Origin: Sulfitobacter sp. CW3
Lineage (GTDB): Bacteria; Pseudomonadota; Alphaproteobacteria; Rhodobacterales; Rhodobacteraceae
Assembly (NCBI RefSeq): GCF_019392245.1
Contig: NZ_JAHXRL010000003.1
Span: 496,001-560,000 of the forward strand
Direction: 5' to 3'
DNA: 64,000 nucleotides
Shown here: positions 1-7,543 of the stretch, in pieces
Layout of the letters: every line of letters begins with the position of its first letter
Position numbering within the stretch: the first letter of the stretch is position 1
Position numbers and translations under genes: made by a program
Notes under the pieces: generated by a model
Seen by the model: only the letters and a program-made list of their open reading frames with translations
Databases searched by the model: none
Told to the model about the DNA's origin: nothing

Positions 1-512
1 GCCAGCAGCGCCCAGATCGGATCAATGGAAATCGCGACCCCAAGCAACACAATCAAACCGATCAGATCGCGCCCCGTGCCCGTGATGATGGCGCGCCACA
101 CATCATTGACCGCGTTCACATCTGACTGGACCCGTTGGATCAGGAACCCCGGTGGATGCGCTTGGTGAAATGCGCCGTCCTGCATCATCATGCGGTTCAG
201 CATATCCATCCGCATATCTGCCGCAGATGTTTGCGCGATCCGCGTCAAAAGCACCTTTTGCGCAATGCTTGCCACCGCGCGCAGCACGAAAATACCCACC
301 AGCACAAGACCGACCCAGATCAGGGCGGATTCGTTACCAGCGACGAAAACCTGATCGAACATGGGCTGCATCAACTTGGCCAGCGCCCCAAGGGTCGCCC
401 CTTCGATGGCCATGAAAACAACGGCCAGCCCCAGCATCCAGATGTGCTTTTTCAGATAGTCTTGCCAAAGCCATTTTAGCAGCTCTTTGGAAGTATAGGT
501 GACATCACTCAT
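1..512 (-). CDS. Exporter-type ABC transporter, N-terminal membrane part (cut by window edge)
   Basis: About 170 residues are visible, read from an ATG at 512 and beginning MSDVTYTSKELLKW. At least three hydrophobic segments are separated by an amphipathic stretch containing FLIQRVQSDVNAV. That is the pattern of the transmembrane domain and coupling loop of MsbA/BmrA-like half transporters, which fuse the membrane domain to an ATPase. The ATP-binding domain lies beyond base 1, so neither Walker motifs nor substrate can be judged; a lipid or drug exporter is the family expectation. The gene is divergent from the aminotransferase at 675, with about 160 bases between them. Confidence 0.8.
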   Translation of the reverse strand, partial: MSDVTYTSKELLKWLWQDYLKKHIWMLGLAVVFMAIEGATLGALAKLMQPMFDQVFVAGNESALIWVGLVLVGIFVLRAVASIAQKVLLTRIAQTSAADMRMDMLNRMMMQDGAFHQAHPPGFLIQRVQSDVNAVNDVWRAIITGTGRDLIGLIVLLGVAISIDPIWALL

Positions 513-674
513 GAATGCGCCAGGGTCCTTTGGTCAAATATCTGTCTGGTTTACGCAGCCCGGAGGGGCAGGGCAAGCATGACGGCCTGCTTTGGGTTGC
601 GGATTGTCCGATTGACGCCGCGCCGCACGGGGATAAGTTGACCCGGAATACAGTTGTTGAAAGGCGTATCGTTC

Positions 675-1883
675 ATGTCATCCCGCACAAATTTATCGCA
701 TGGGCGCGGTTATCTCGCCATTCCCGGCCCCTCTGTTATGCCAGAGGCCGTGCTGAATGCGATGCACCGGCCTGCACCGAACATCTATGCGGGCGAATTG
801 GTCGATATGATGCCGCCGCTGATGCGGGACTTGCGTGCGGTAGCAAAGACACAGCACCACGTTGCAATGTATATCGGCAACGGGCATGCGGCATGGGAGG
901 CATCACTGTCCAACGTTATCCGCCCCGGTGACAAGGTGTTGGTGCCGGCGACGGGGCGCTTTGGCATCGGTTGGGGTGCCACGGCGACAGGCCTAGGTGC
1001 CGAAGTCGAGGTCATGGATTTCGGCAAGCAGTCCGCGATGGATCTTGCCCGTATCGAAGAACGCCTGAAAGCGGATACCGCCCACGAGATCAAAGCCGTG
1101 CTGGCTGTACATGTGGATACCTCGACATCGGTTGTGAATGACATTGCAGGGGTGCGCGCCGCATTGGACAGCACAGGGCATCCGGCGCTTTTGATGGCTG
1201 ATTGCATCGCATCGCTGGCTTGTGACCGCTTCGAGATGGACGCCTGGGGCGTCGATGTGATGGTAACGGGCTGCCAAAAGGGGCTGATGGTGCCCCCCGG
1301 CGTTAGCTTTGTGTTCTTCAACGATCGTGCGGCAGAGGTGCGGGCATCGATGCCTCGTGTAAGCACTTTTTGGGATTGGGAACCGCGTGCGAACGCGCAA
1401 GAGTTCTATCAATACCACTGCGGCACGGCCCCCACGCATCATATTTACGGCCTGCGGGCAGCACTTGATATGATCCACGCCGAGACGATCGAGGCCGTGT
1501 GGGACCGTCATACCATTCTGTCGCGCGCCGTCTGGGCGGCCTGTGATGCATGGGGCAGCGAAGGGGAACTTGCCTTGAATATTGCCGACCCCGCCTTGCG
1601 CAGCCACGCTGTCACGTCGCTAAGGCTCAAGGCCCCGCAGGCCACGCAATTGCGCGAATGGGTGCAGGAAAACATCGGCCTGACCTTGGGCATTGGCCTT
1701 GGCATGGCCGCGCCGGGCACCCCGGAAAGCCACGGGTTTTTCCGGTTGGGCCACATGGGGCATGTGAACGGTCAGATGATCATGGGGATGCTTGGCGGGA
1801 TGGAAGCCGGGATGGCCTCGCTCGGGATCAAGCGCGGCTCGGGCGCGTTGGACGCCGCAGCCAAGGTGATCGGCGGGGTTTAA
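675..1883 (+). CDS. Serine-glyoxylate / alanine-glyoxylate family aminotransferase
   Basis: A fold-type I PLP enzyme of 402 residues, the usual length for serine-glyoxylate aminotransferase, which makes hydroxypyruvate and glycine from serine and glyoxylate. The N-terminal GYLAIPGPSVMPEAV, the PLP-lysine motif TGCQKGLMVPPG and the C-terminal GFFRLGHMGHVNG stretch are typical of the class V family. I place the start at ATG 675, preceded by GAAAGG, rather than the TTG at 654. The gene stands alone, convergent with the next aminotransferase. The exact substrate pair (serine, alanine or a phosphonate) cannot be fixed from sequence. A role in glyoxylate/C1 metabolism fits the metF and sarcosine oxidase genes elsewhere in the window. 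Confidence 0.85.
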   Translation: MSSRTNLSHGRGYLAIPGPSVMPEAVLNAMHRPAPNIYAGELVDMMPPLMRDLRAVAKTQHHVAMYIGNGHAAWEASLSNVIRPGDKVLVPATGRFGIGWGATATGLGAEVEVMDFGKQSAMDLARIEERLKADTAHEIKAVLAVHVDTSTSVVNDIAGVRAALDSTGHPALLMADCIASLACDRFEMDAWGVDVMVTGCQKGLMVPPGVSFVFFNDRAAEVRASMPRVSTFWDWEPRANAQEFYQYHCGTAPTHHIYGLRAALDMIHAETIEAVWDRHTILSRAVWAACDAWGSEGELALNIADPALRSHAVTSLRLKAPQATQLREWVQENIGLTLGIGLGMAAPGTPESHGFFRLGHMGHVNGQMIMGMLGGMEAGMASLGIKRGSGALDAAAKVIGGV

Positions 1884-1890
1884 CCCCGCC
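1872..1890 (+). terminator. Palindrome spanning the stop codon of the aminotransferase
   Basis: GGCGGGGTT-T-AACCCCGCC is a perfect 9-base inverted repeat around one base, and it contains the TAA stop. It can fold into a GC-rich hairpin between two convergent genes. There is no T-run, so it would be at best a Rho-assisted or bidirectional terminator. Confidence 0.45.
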
Positions 1891-1921
1891 GCGCTTGGTC
1901 GATGTCTGGGGTGGCTGGGGC

Positions 1922-3025
1922 CTATGCTTTTGCCGCGTCAGCCAATGCAAGGGGCAGGGCCGCGGCCAAGGCGTCCAGATCGGCGGGCGTGCCACAGCTG
2001 ACCCGGATACAGCGGTTCTGCGGGGCGACAAAAGGCATGCGCACAAAGATGCCCCGCGCGACCAACCCGTCAAGGACAGCTTTGGCAAAGACCCCATCGC
2101 GCCCGCAGTCAATCGCCACAAAATTCGCAGCAGAGGGCAGCGCCGTAAGGCCGTTGTCGCGGGCAATCGCGGCAATCCGGTCGCGGGCGGTGGCGATTTG
2201 CGTTTTCACATGGGCCAGCCAATCGGTGTCTTTCAGCGCCGCCAGCGCGCCCGCTTGTGCCGCGCGGTTCATGCCAAAGTGGTTGCGCACCTTACCAAAG
2301 GCGGTGACCAAATCAGGGGCCGCAATAGCATAGCCCACCCGCGCACCCGCCAGCCCATGCACCTTCGAGAATGTGCGCATCCGGATCACACGTGGATCAT
2401 CTGCATCCAACGTGGGCGCGGTACCCTCAGGGGCACAGTCGACATAGGCCTCGTCCAGCACCAGCAGGCAACCCTCTGGTAGGGCTTCCATCGCCTTGAC
2501 CAGATCCGCGCCGGAATGCCAACTGCCCATCGGATTATCGGGGTTCGCCAGATAGACCAGTTTCGCGTCAACTTCGGCGGCCTTTGCAAACAGCGCGCTT
2601 GGGTCCTCGTGATCCCCACGATAGGGCACCTTGTGCAGCACACCGCCAAATCCGGCGACATGGTAATTAAACGTCGGATATGCGCCATCTGAAGTGACGA
2701 CCGTATCACCCGGTGCCACCATAAGCCGCACCAGATATCCCAATAAGCCATCAATGCCTTCGCCGACGATGATATGATCCGCGGTGATACCATGATGCGC
2801 GGCCAAGGCCTGACGCAAATCATAGCTTTCCGGATCGCCGTACATCCACTGCTGGGCGGCTGCCATCGCCTCAATCGCGCGGGGCGAGGGGCCGAATACA
2901 TTTTCATTAGCACCCAATCGTGCGTCAAACGCCCGGCCAGCGGCGCGTTCCTGGGTTTCAGGGCCCACAAACGGCACGGTCGAGGGCAGGGATTGGGCAA
3001 GCGGGGTAAGGCGTACATGTGTCAT
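1922..3025 (-). CDS. HisC-like PLP-dependent aminotransferase
   Basis: A 367-residue class I/II aminotransferase of the histidinol-phosphate aminotransferase superfamily. Visible landmarks are LGANENVFGPSP near the N-terminus, LANPDNPMGSWH, the aspartate in LVLDEAYVD and the PLP lysine in FSKVHGLAGARVGY. The arginine that binds the substrate carboxylate is likely the one in CIRVSCGTP near the C-terminus. The start is ATG 3025. No his genes adjoin it, so it may be a second HisC, an aromatic aminotransferase, or another amino-acid transaminase. Its 3' end faces the serine-glyoxylate aminotransferase across about 40 bases. Confidence 0.85.
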   Translation of the reverse strand: MTHVRLTPLAQSLPSTVPFVGPETQERAAGRAFDARLGANENVFGPSPRAIEAMAAAQQWMYGDPESYDLRQALAAHHGITADHIIVGEGIDGLLGYLVRLMVAPGDTVVTSDGAYPTFNYHVAGFGGVLHKVPYRGDHEDPSALFAKAAEVDAKLVYLANPDNPMGSWHSGADLVKAMEALPEGCLLVLDEAYVDCAPEGTAPTLDADDPRVIRMRTFSKVHGLAGARVGYAIAAPDLVTAFGKVRNHFGMNRAAQAGALAALKDTDWLAHVKTQIATARDRIAAIARDNGLTALPSAANFVAIDCGRDGVFAKAVLDGLVARGIFVRMPFVAPQNRCIRVSCGTPADLDALAAALPLALADAAKA

Positions 3026-3120
3026 GCCACCCGATTACTGCATCCCTATCGCCTTGGGCAAGCATTGAAAAAGCGCCTTACGCCCCTAAATAATAATCAT
3101 TCGCAATTGGAGGCTGCATC

Positions 3121-3285
3121 ATGGCCAAACTCACCCGACGCGGCTTTGTCGCGATAGCACTTGCCGCCAGTGCGATCCGCACGGTCCCCCTTGCCGGGGC
3201 CAAACTGGGCGGGCGGCGTATTCTGACGCTGGTCTATGATAAATCGCTTGGCATGATGCGAGCGGTCGAACGCTGGGTGCCGTAG
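3121..3285 (+). CDS. Small protein with Tat-like N-terminus, 54 residues
   Basis: A short reading frame from ATG 3121 with a good ribosome-binding site (TTGGAGG about 8 bases upstream) encodes 54 residues. It begins MAKLTRRGFVAIALAASAI, a twin-arginine motif (TRRGF) followed by a short hydrophobic stretch. The remainder (RRILTLVYDKSLGMMRAVERWVP) is basic and resembles no domain I know. It is divergent from the HisC-like gene and followed by the crotonase. It could be a genuine small exported protein or the conserved 5' fragment of a longer lost Tat substrate; I cannot tell which. Confidence 0.55.
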   Translation: MAKLTRRGFVAIALAASAIRTVPLAGAKLGGRRILTLVYDKSLGMMRAVERWVP

Positions 3286-3345
3286 CGTTTTGCTTTGCAC
3301 GGGCGTTGATATAGGTCCAGATGGTGAAAATTACCGGAGGAACCT

Positions 3346-4137
3346 ATGGCCCGCGTCACAATCACTTATGAAAACCACATCGCCCATGTGCGCCTGACCC
3401 GCGCCGATAAAATGAATGCCGTAGATCAGGGTATGATCGATGCAATCATTGCAGCCGGTAACGAAGTCGCCGCATCTGATGCACGGGTTGCGGTGATCTC
3501 GGGCGAGGGCAAAGCATTCTGCGCGGGCATCGACATCAGCGCCATGGGCGCGCTTGCGGGGGGCGATCCGGTCGACAAAATGATGCCGCGGACCCACGGG
3601 GATGGCACAACCAACCAATGGCAAGAAGTTTCGATGGTATGGACCCGTGTCGGCGTACCCGTCATCGCGGCATTACATGGCAAGGTTTACGGGGCAGGGA
3701 TGCAACTGGCCCTTGGGGCGGACATCCGCATCGCTGCACCCGACGCTGAATTGGCGGTGATGGAAATGAAATGGGGCATCGTACCCGACATGGGCGGTAT
3801 GGTTCTGTTACCCAAACTGGTGCGCGGTGATGTACTGCGGCTGATGACCTATACCGCACAACCGATCGACGCGACGCAGGCCGAACGCTGGGGGCTGGTC
3901 ACACAGCTTGCAGATGATCCGCTGGCCGCCGCAATGGAACTGGCCGCGACCATCGCAGGCAAAAGCCCAAGCGCGATCAAAGCGGCAAAACGCCTGACAG
4001 CCTTTGCCGAGATAAACGGTGCCGACGAAGTCCTGCTAGAGGAATCCCGCGAGCAGGCAGAGCTGCTTGGCCGCCCTCACCAGATGGAAGTCATCGCTGC
4101 GGAATTCGGCAAGCGCCCGGCTGTTTTCAAAGACTAA
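3346..4137 (+). CDS. Crotonase / enoyl-CoA hydratase family protein
   Basis: A 263-residue member of the crotonase superfamily. The CoA-binding and oxyanion-hole segments are clear: GKAFCAGIDIS and HGKVYGAGMQLALGADIRIA, then MEMKWGIVPDMGG. In classical hydratases two glutamates act as acid and base. Here the first position (the E of GGGxELAxxxD) is glutamine (GMQLALGAD) while the second (VMEMKWG) is kept, so isomerase, thioesterase-like or weakened hydratase activity is possible. The start is ATG 3346 with GGAGG just upstream. The gene is alone, ended by a hairpin, and convergent with valS. A role in acyl-CoA catabolism is inferred from family only. Confidence 0.85.
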   Translation: MARVTITYENHIAHVRLTRADKMNAVDQGMIDAIIAAGNEVAASDARVAVISGEGKAFCAGIDISAMGALAGGDPVDKMMPRTHGDGTTNQWQEVSMVWTRVGVPVIAALHGKVYGAGMQLALGADIRIAAPDAELAVMEMKWGIVPDMGGMVLLPKLVRGDVLRLMTYTAQPIDATQAERWGLVTQLADDPLAAAMELAATIAGKSPSAIKAAKRLTAFAEINGADEVLLEESREQAELLGRPHQMEVIAAEFGKRPAVFKD

Positions 4138-4145
4138 AAACGGTC

Positions 4146-4176
4146 AGCCCCGCCTGAGCTGACAGACGGGGCTTTC
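4146..4176 (+). terminator. Hairpin after the crotonase gene
   Basis: AGCCCCG (4146-4152) pairs with CGGGGCT (4167-4173) across a 14-base loop and is followed by a short TT. It lies 9 bases after the crotonase stop codon, so it is a plausible but weak intrinsic terminator. Confidence 0.5.
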
Positions 4177-4237
4177 CAAATGGACGATCTTCGCTTCCCA
4201 GCTAGGACCGCAGATCAAAGATCACTGATCTTGGTTT

Positions 4238-4330
4238 CCAAATGGTAAAAAATCCTCGCCGAAGGCATAAATTCTCTTTTGGCGGTCCAGAAGAGAAGAA
4301 TGCCTTCGGCGAGGATTTAAGTCCATTTGG
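4238..4330. repeat. 93-base imperfect inverted repeat (REP/MITE-like hairpin)
   Basis: Two 31-base arms, 4238-4268 and 4300-4330, are reverse complements at about 27 positions, with an uninterrupted core AATCCTCGCCGAAGGCAT / ATGCCTTCGGCGAGGATT. The loop contains a further 7-base stem (TTCTCTT / AAGAGAA). The right arm plus nine following bases (4300-4339) recurs almost identically at 14427-14466. It lies between the crotonase and the valS stop codon (4345), so it can serve as a bidirectional 3' structure for both genes. Its length and dispersed right arm suggest a small repeated element rather than an ordinary terminator. Confidence 0.8.
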
Positions 4331-4344
4331 AATAAAGACCCGTA

Positions 4345-7300
4345 TTACCCCAACTCGGCCAAACGATCCAAAGCAGCCTGAAGCTGGTCTGCTTCTTCCT
4401 GACGCGCGTCCAGATTACCTTGGGCTTCGGCAACGACTTCCGGCGGGGCGGAGGCTGCGAATTTGGGGTTGTTGAGGCGTCCCTTTAACCCACCGATTTC
4501 CTTGCCCAATTTATCCAGCGACTTTTGCAGCCGCGATTTTTCGGCGTCGATATCGATGAGCCCGGCCAAAGGCAGGCCGAAGGTGGCACCGGGGGCTGCG
4601 ATGGATACGGTCCCTTTGGGGAAAGTATCCGCGCGTTCCAGGCTTTCGACACGGGCGAGGCGTTTGATCATCGCTTCGTTGCGATCCCAGGCGGCCTGAC
4701 CGGCGGCGTCCATTTCGGTGCAAAGCATCGGCACCTTGAGCCCCGCAGGCACGTGCATTTGCTGGCGGGCGGAGCGGATGGATTCGATCAGCCCGATCAC
4801 CCAGTTCAGTTCGCGGTCGGCGTTTGCGTCCAGCATGTCAGCCACGGTGTAGGTGGGCCAATCACCGTGGACCAGCATTTTGCTGCGCGCGTTGGTGTTC
4901 TGCCACAGTTCTTCGGTGATGAAGGGCATGATCGGATGCAGCATAGTCAGGCATTGATCCAGAACCCATTTCAGGGTCTGGCGCGTTTCCGCGGCCTCTG
5001 GTGCATCGTCTTGCAGCAGGGGTTTGGACAGTTCCACGTACCAGTCGCAGACCTTGCCCCAGACAAACGCATAAAGCGCGTTGGCGGCATCGTTGAACCG
5101 GTAGTTTTCCAAGGCTGTGTCGACTTCTTCGCGGACGCGGGCGGTTTCGCCGATAATCCATTTGTTCAGGGTGTGGTCCACATCCGTGTGGCGGGTGTAG
5201 GTCGCTGACAGCACGTTATCCTCGAATACGCCGTTCATTTCTGCAAAGCGGTGTGCGTTCCAGATTTTGGTGCCAAAGTTGCGGTAGCCCGCGATGCGCG
5301 CGGTATCAAGCTTGAGCGCGCCGCCCAAGGACGCCATTGCCGCATTGGTAAAACGCAGGGCGTCAGCCCCGAATTCGTCAATGATTTCCAGCGGGTCGAT
5401 GACGTTGCCGACGGATTTCGACATCTTCTTGCCCTTGGCATCGCGCACAAGGCCATGGAGATAGACGGTTTCAAAGGGGATCTGTTTCACCACGTCGAGC
5501 TGCATCATCATCATGCGGGCGACCCAGAAGAACAGGATGTCTTGGCCCGTGATCAGATCGGATGTTGGGAAGTATTTTTTAAGCTCTGGCGTATCTTCGG
5601 GCCAGCCAAGCGTGCCGATCGGCCAGAGGCCGGAGGAGAACCATGTGTCTAGGACATCGGGGTCACGGTAGATTGGCAGAGGCAATTCTGTCGCCGTTCC
5701 TTGATAGTTGTCCAAAAATTCAAATGCAGCGGCTCTGTCTGCTACTTCGATGCTTTTGCGACCGTCGTTTTTTGATTGGACTTCCTCAGCAGCTTGATCG
5801 TAGCTAGCTGCACAATACTGATTATCAGATAGGTCGAACCAAACCGGAATCTGATGCCCCCACCACAATTGGCGCGAGATGCACCAAGGCTCGATGTTGT
5901 CGAGCCAGTTGTAGTACACTTTCTCGCCGCTTTCGGGGATGATTTTGACGTCGCCGTTGCGCACTGCATCGAGGGCAGGGCCGACGATCTGGTCGGTGTC
6001 TACGAACCATTGGTCGGTCAGCATCGGTTCGATCACGACCTTCGAGCGGTCGCCGAAGGGCTGCATGATCGGTTTATTTTCGACGTATGGAACGGTTTCG
6101 GTCACGTCGGACTTGTTGCCGTCTTCGTCCTTCACCGTGCGCGTCACGTCGTGCATCACGGCAAGGCCTTCAGCCGTGATAGCAGCCACAACTTTGTCAC
6201 GCGCCTCGAAACGGTCAAGGCCACGGTAGTCTTCGGGGACAAGGTTCATCTCGGCGATCATTGCCTCGTTGAATTCAAGTTCACCGTTCGCGATCATTTG
6301 GGCGGTTGCGGCTTCCTCGGCATAGGGCCTGCCGTCGGCGCGCATCGCGGCCTTGGTGTCCATGAGGTTGTACATGGGGATGCCGCCGCGCTTGGCGACT
6401 TGGTAATCGTTGAAATCATGTGCGCCGGTGATCTTGACCGCACCCGAGCCGAAATCCTTGTCTGGGTATTCGTCGGTGATGATCGGGATCAGACGGCGGT
6501 GCTCTTTGGGGCCAACGGGAATTTCGCAGAGCTTTCCGATGATGGGCGCATAGCGTTCATCGGACGGGTGCACGGCAACGGCACCGTCGCCCAGCATGGT
6601 TTCGGGGCGGGTCGTCGCGATGGCGATATAGTCGCGGGTCTCGCGCAGGGTCTCGTTGCCGTCTTCGTCTTTTTCCACATATTCATAGGTCGCACCGCCC
6701 GCGAGCGGGTATTTGAAGTGCCACATGTGGCCCGGTACTTCGGTGTTTTCGACCTCAAGATCGGAAATCGCGGTTTCAAAACGCGGGTCCCAGTTGACCA
6801 GACGTTTGCCGCGATAGATTTTGCCCTCATTGTACATTTTCACAAAGACTTTGATCACGGCGTCATGGAAGTTTGGCGAATTCTCGTGACCTACGCGGGT
6901 GTCACCGGGGGCACCGGACATAGTAAAGGCGTTGCGCGACCAGTCGCAGGATGAGCCCAGACGCTTGAGCTGGCCGACGATGGTGTCAGCGGTGCTTTCT
7001 TTATAGGCCCACGCGTGTTTCAGGAATTCTTCGCGCGTCAGGTCCGTGCGTTTGATCTGGCTTTCGGCCAGCTTGTTTTCGACGGCCAGTTGCAAGGCGA
7101 TGCCTGCGTGATCCTGTCCGGGCTGCCAGAGCGTGTCAAAGCCGCGCATACGGTGCCAGCGCACCAGAATATCCTGAAGCGTGTTGTTGAAGGCGTGACC
7201 GACGTGCAGCGATCCGTTGACGTTGGGGGGCGGGATCATCACGCAATAGGTGTCATCGCGGCTGGCATTTGCACCGGCTTTGAAGGCGCCTGCGGCCTCC

Positions 7301-7359
7301 CACGCTTTGTACAAACGGTCTTCAGCTTGGGCGGCGTCAAAATTCTTGTCGAGTGCCAT
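4345..7359 (-). CDS. valS: Valyl-tRNA synthetase
   Basis: A class Ia aminoacyl-tRNA synthetase of 1004 residues charging tRNA-Val in the cytoplasm. The HIGH motif is in [15 protein letters not shown] (about residues 43-57), the editing/CP1 region follows, and [12 protein letters not shown] carries the KMSKS loop. The last about 70 residues form the heptad-rich coiled coil typical of ValRS ([20 protein letters not shown]). The start ATG 7359 has AAGGA upstream. A usually conserved DHAGIATQ segment reads [11 protein letters not shown] here. It is transcribed alone, divergent from the CoxL-like gene, and its 3' end abuts the hairpin repeat. Confidence 0.97.
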   Translation of the reverse strand: MALDKNFDAAQAEDRLYKAWEAAGAFKAGANASRDDTYCVMIPPPNVNGSLHVGHAFNNTLQDILVRWHRMRGFDTLWQPGQDHAGIALQLAVENKLAESQIKRTDLTREEFLKHAWAYKESTADTIVGQLKRLGSSCDWSRNAFTMSGAPGDTRVGHENSPNFHDAVIKVFVKMYNEGKIYRGKRLVNWDPRFETAISDLEVENTEVPGHMWHFKYPLAGGATYEYVEKDEDGNETLRETRDYIAIATTRPETMLGDGAVAVHPSDERYAPIIGKLCEIPVGPKEHRRLIPIITDEYPDKDFGSGAVKITGAHDFNDYQVAKRGGIPMYNLMDTKAAMRADGRPYAEEAATAQMIANGELEFNEAMIAEMNLVPEDYRGLDRFEARDKVVAAITAEGLAVMHDVTRTVKDEDGNKSDVTETVPYVENKPIMQPFGDRSKVVIEPMLTDQWFVDTDQIVGPALDAVRNGDVKIIPESGEKVYYNWLDNIEPWCISRQLWWGHQIPVWFDLSDNQYCAASYDQAAEEVQSKNDGRKSIEVADRAAAFEFLDNYQGTATELPLPIYRDPDVLDTWFSSGLWPIGTLGWPEDTPELKKYFPTSDLITGQDILFFWVARMMMMQLDVVKQIPFETVYLHGLVRDAKGKKMSKSVGNVIDPLEIIDEFGADALRFTNAAMASLGGALKLDTARIAGYRNFGTKIWNAHRFAEMNGVFEDNVLSATYTRHTDVDHTLNKWIIGETARVREEVDTALENYRFNDAANALYAFVWGKVCDWYVELSKPLLQDDAPEAAETRQTLKWVLDQCLTMLHPIMPFITEELWQNTNARSKMLVHGDWPTYTVADMLDANADRELNWVIGLIESIRSARQQMHVPAGLKVPMLCTEMDAAGQAAWDRNEAMIKRLARVESLERADTFPKGTVSIAAPGATFGLPLAGLIDIDAEKSRLQKSLDKLGKEIGGLKGRLNNPKFAASAPPEVVAEAQGNLDARQEEADQLQAALDRLAELG

Positions 7360-7543
7360 GATCAGCGTCCTTCTTTAAACTTGATGATGATCTAGCGGAG
7401 CAAGGCGCAAAGGGGAAGGCTGGCGGGTGGAAAACTTGGGGGTGCGCAGGACGCGGGGTTTTACCCTTGGGCGTCTGGACATCGTGTTTTTCGCGGCTAC
7501 TGTCTGCGCCAACAGTTGCAGATTTTCCAAAGGATGCGTGTAG

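Noticed and set aside
4238..4330. CRISPR-like or insertion-sequence signal
   Set aside because: Only one long inverted repeat and a single further half-copy are present, with no spacers, transposase gene or target duplication seen. No CRISPR, IS, integrase or prophage genes are visible in the window.
4345..7359. Inserted domain in ValRS because of its 1004-residue length
   Set aside because: Known bacterial ValRS proteins span a broad length range, and all motifs appear in normal order, so no insertion needs to be assumed.
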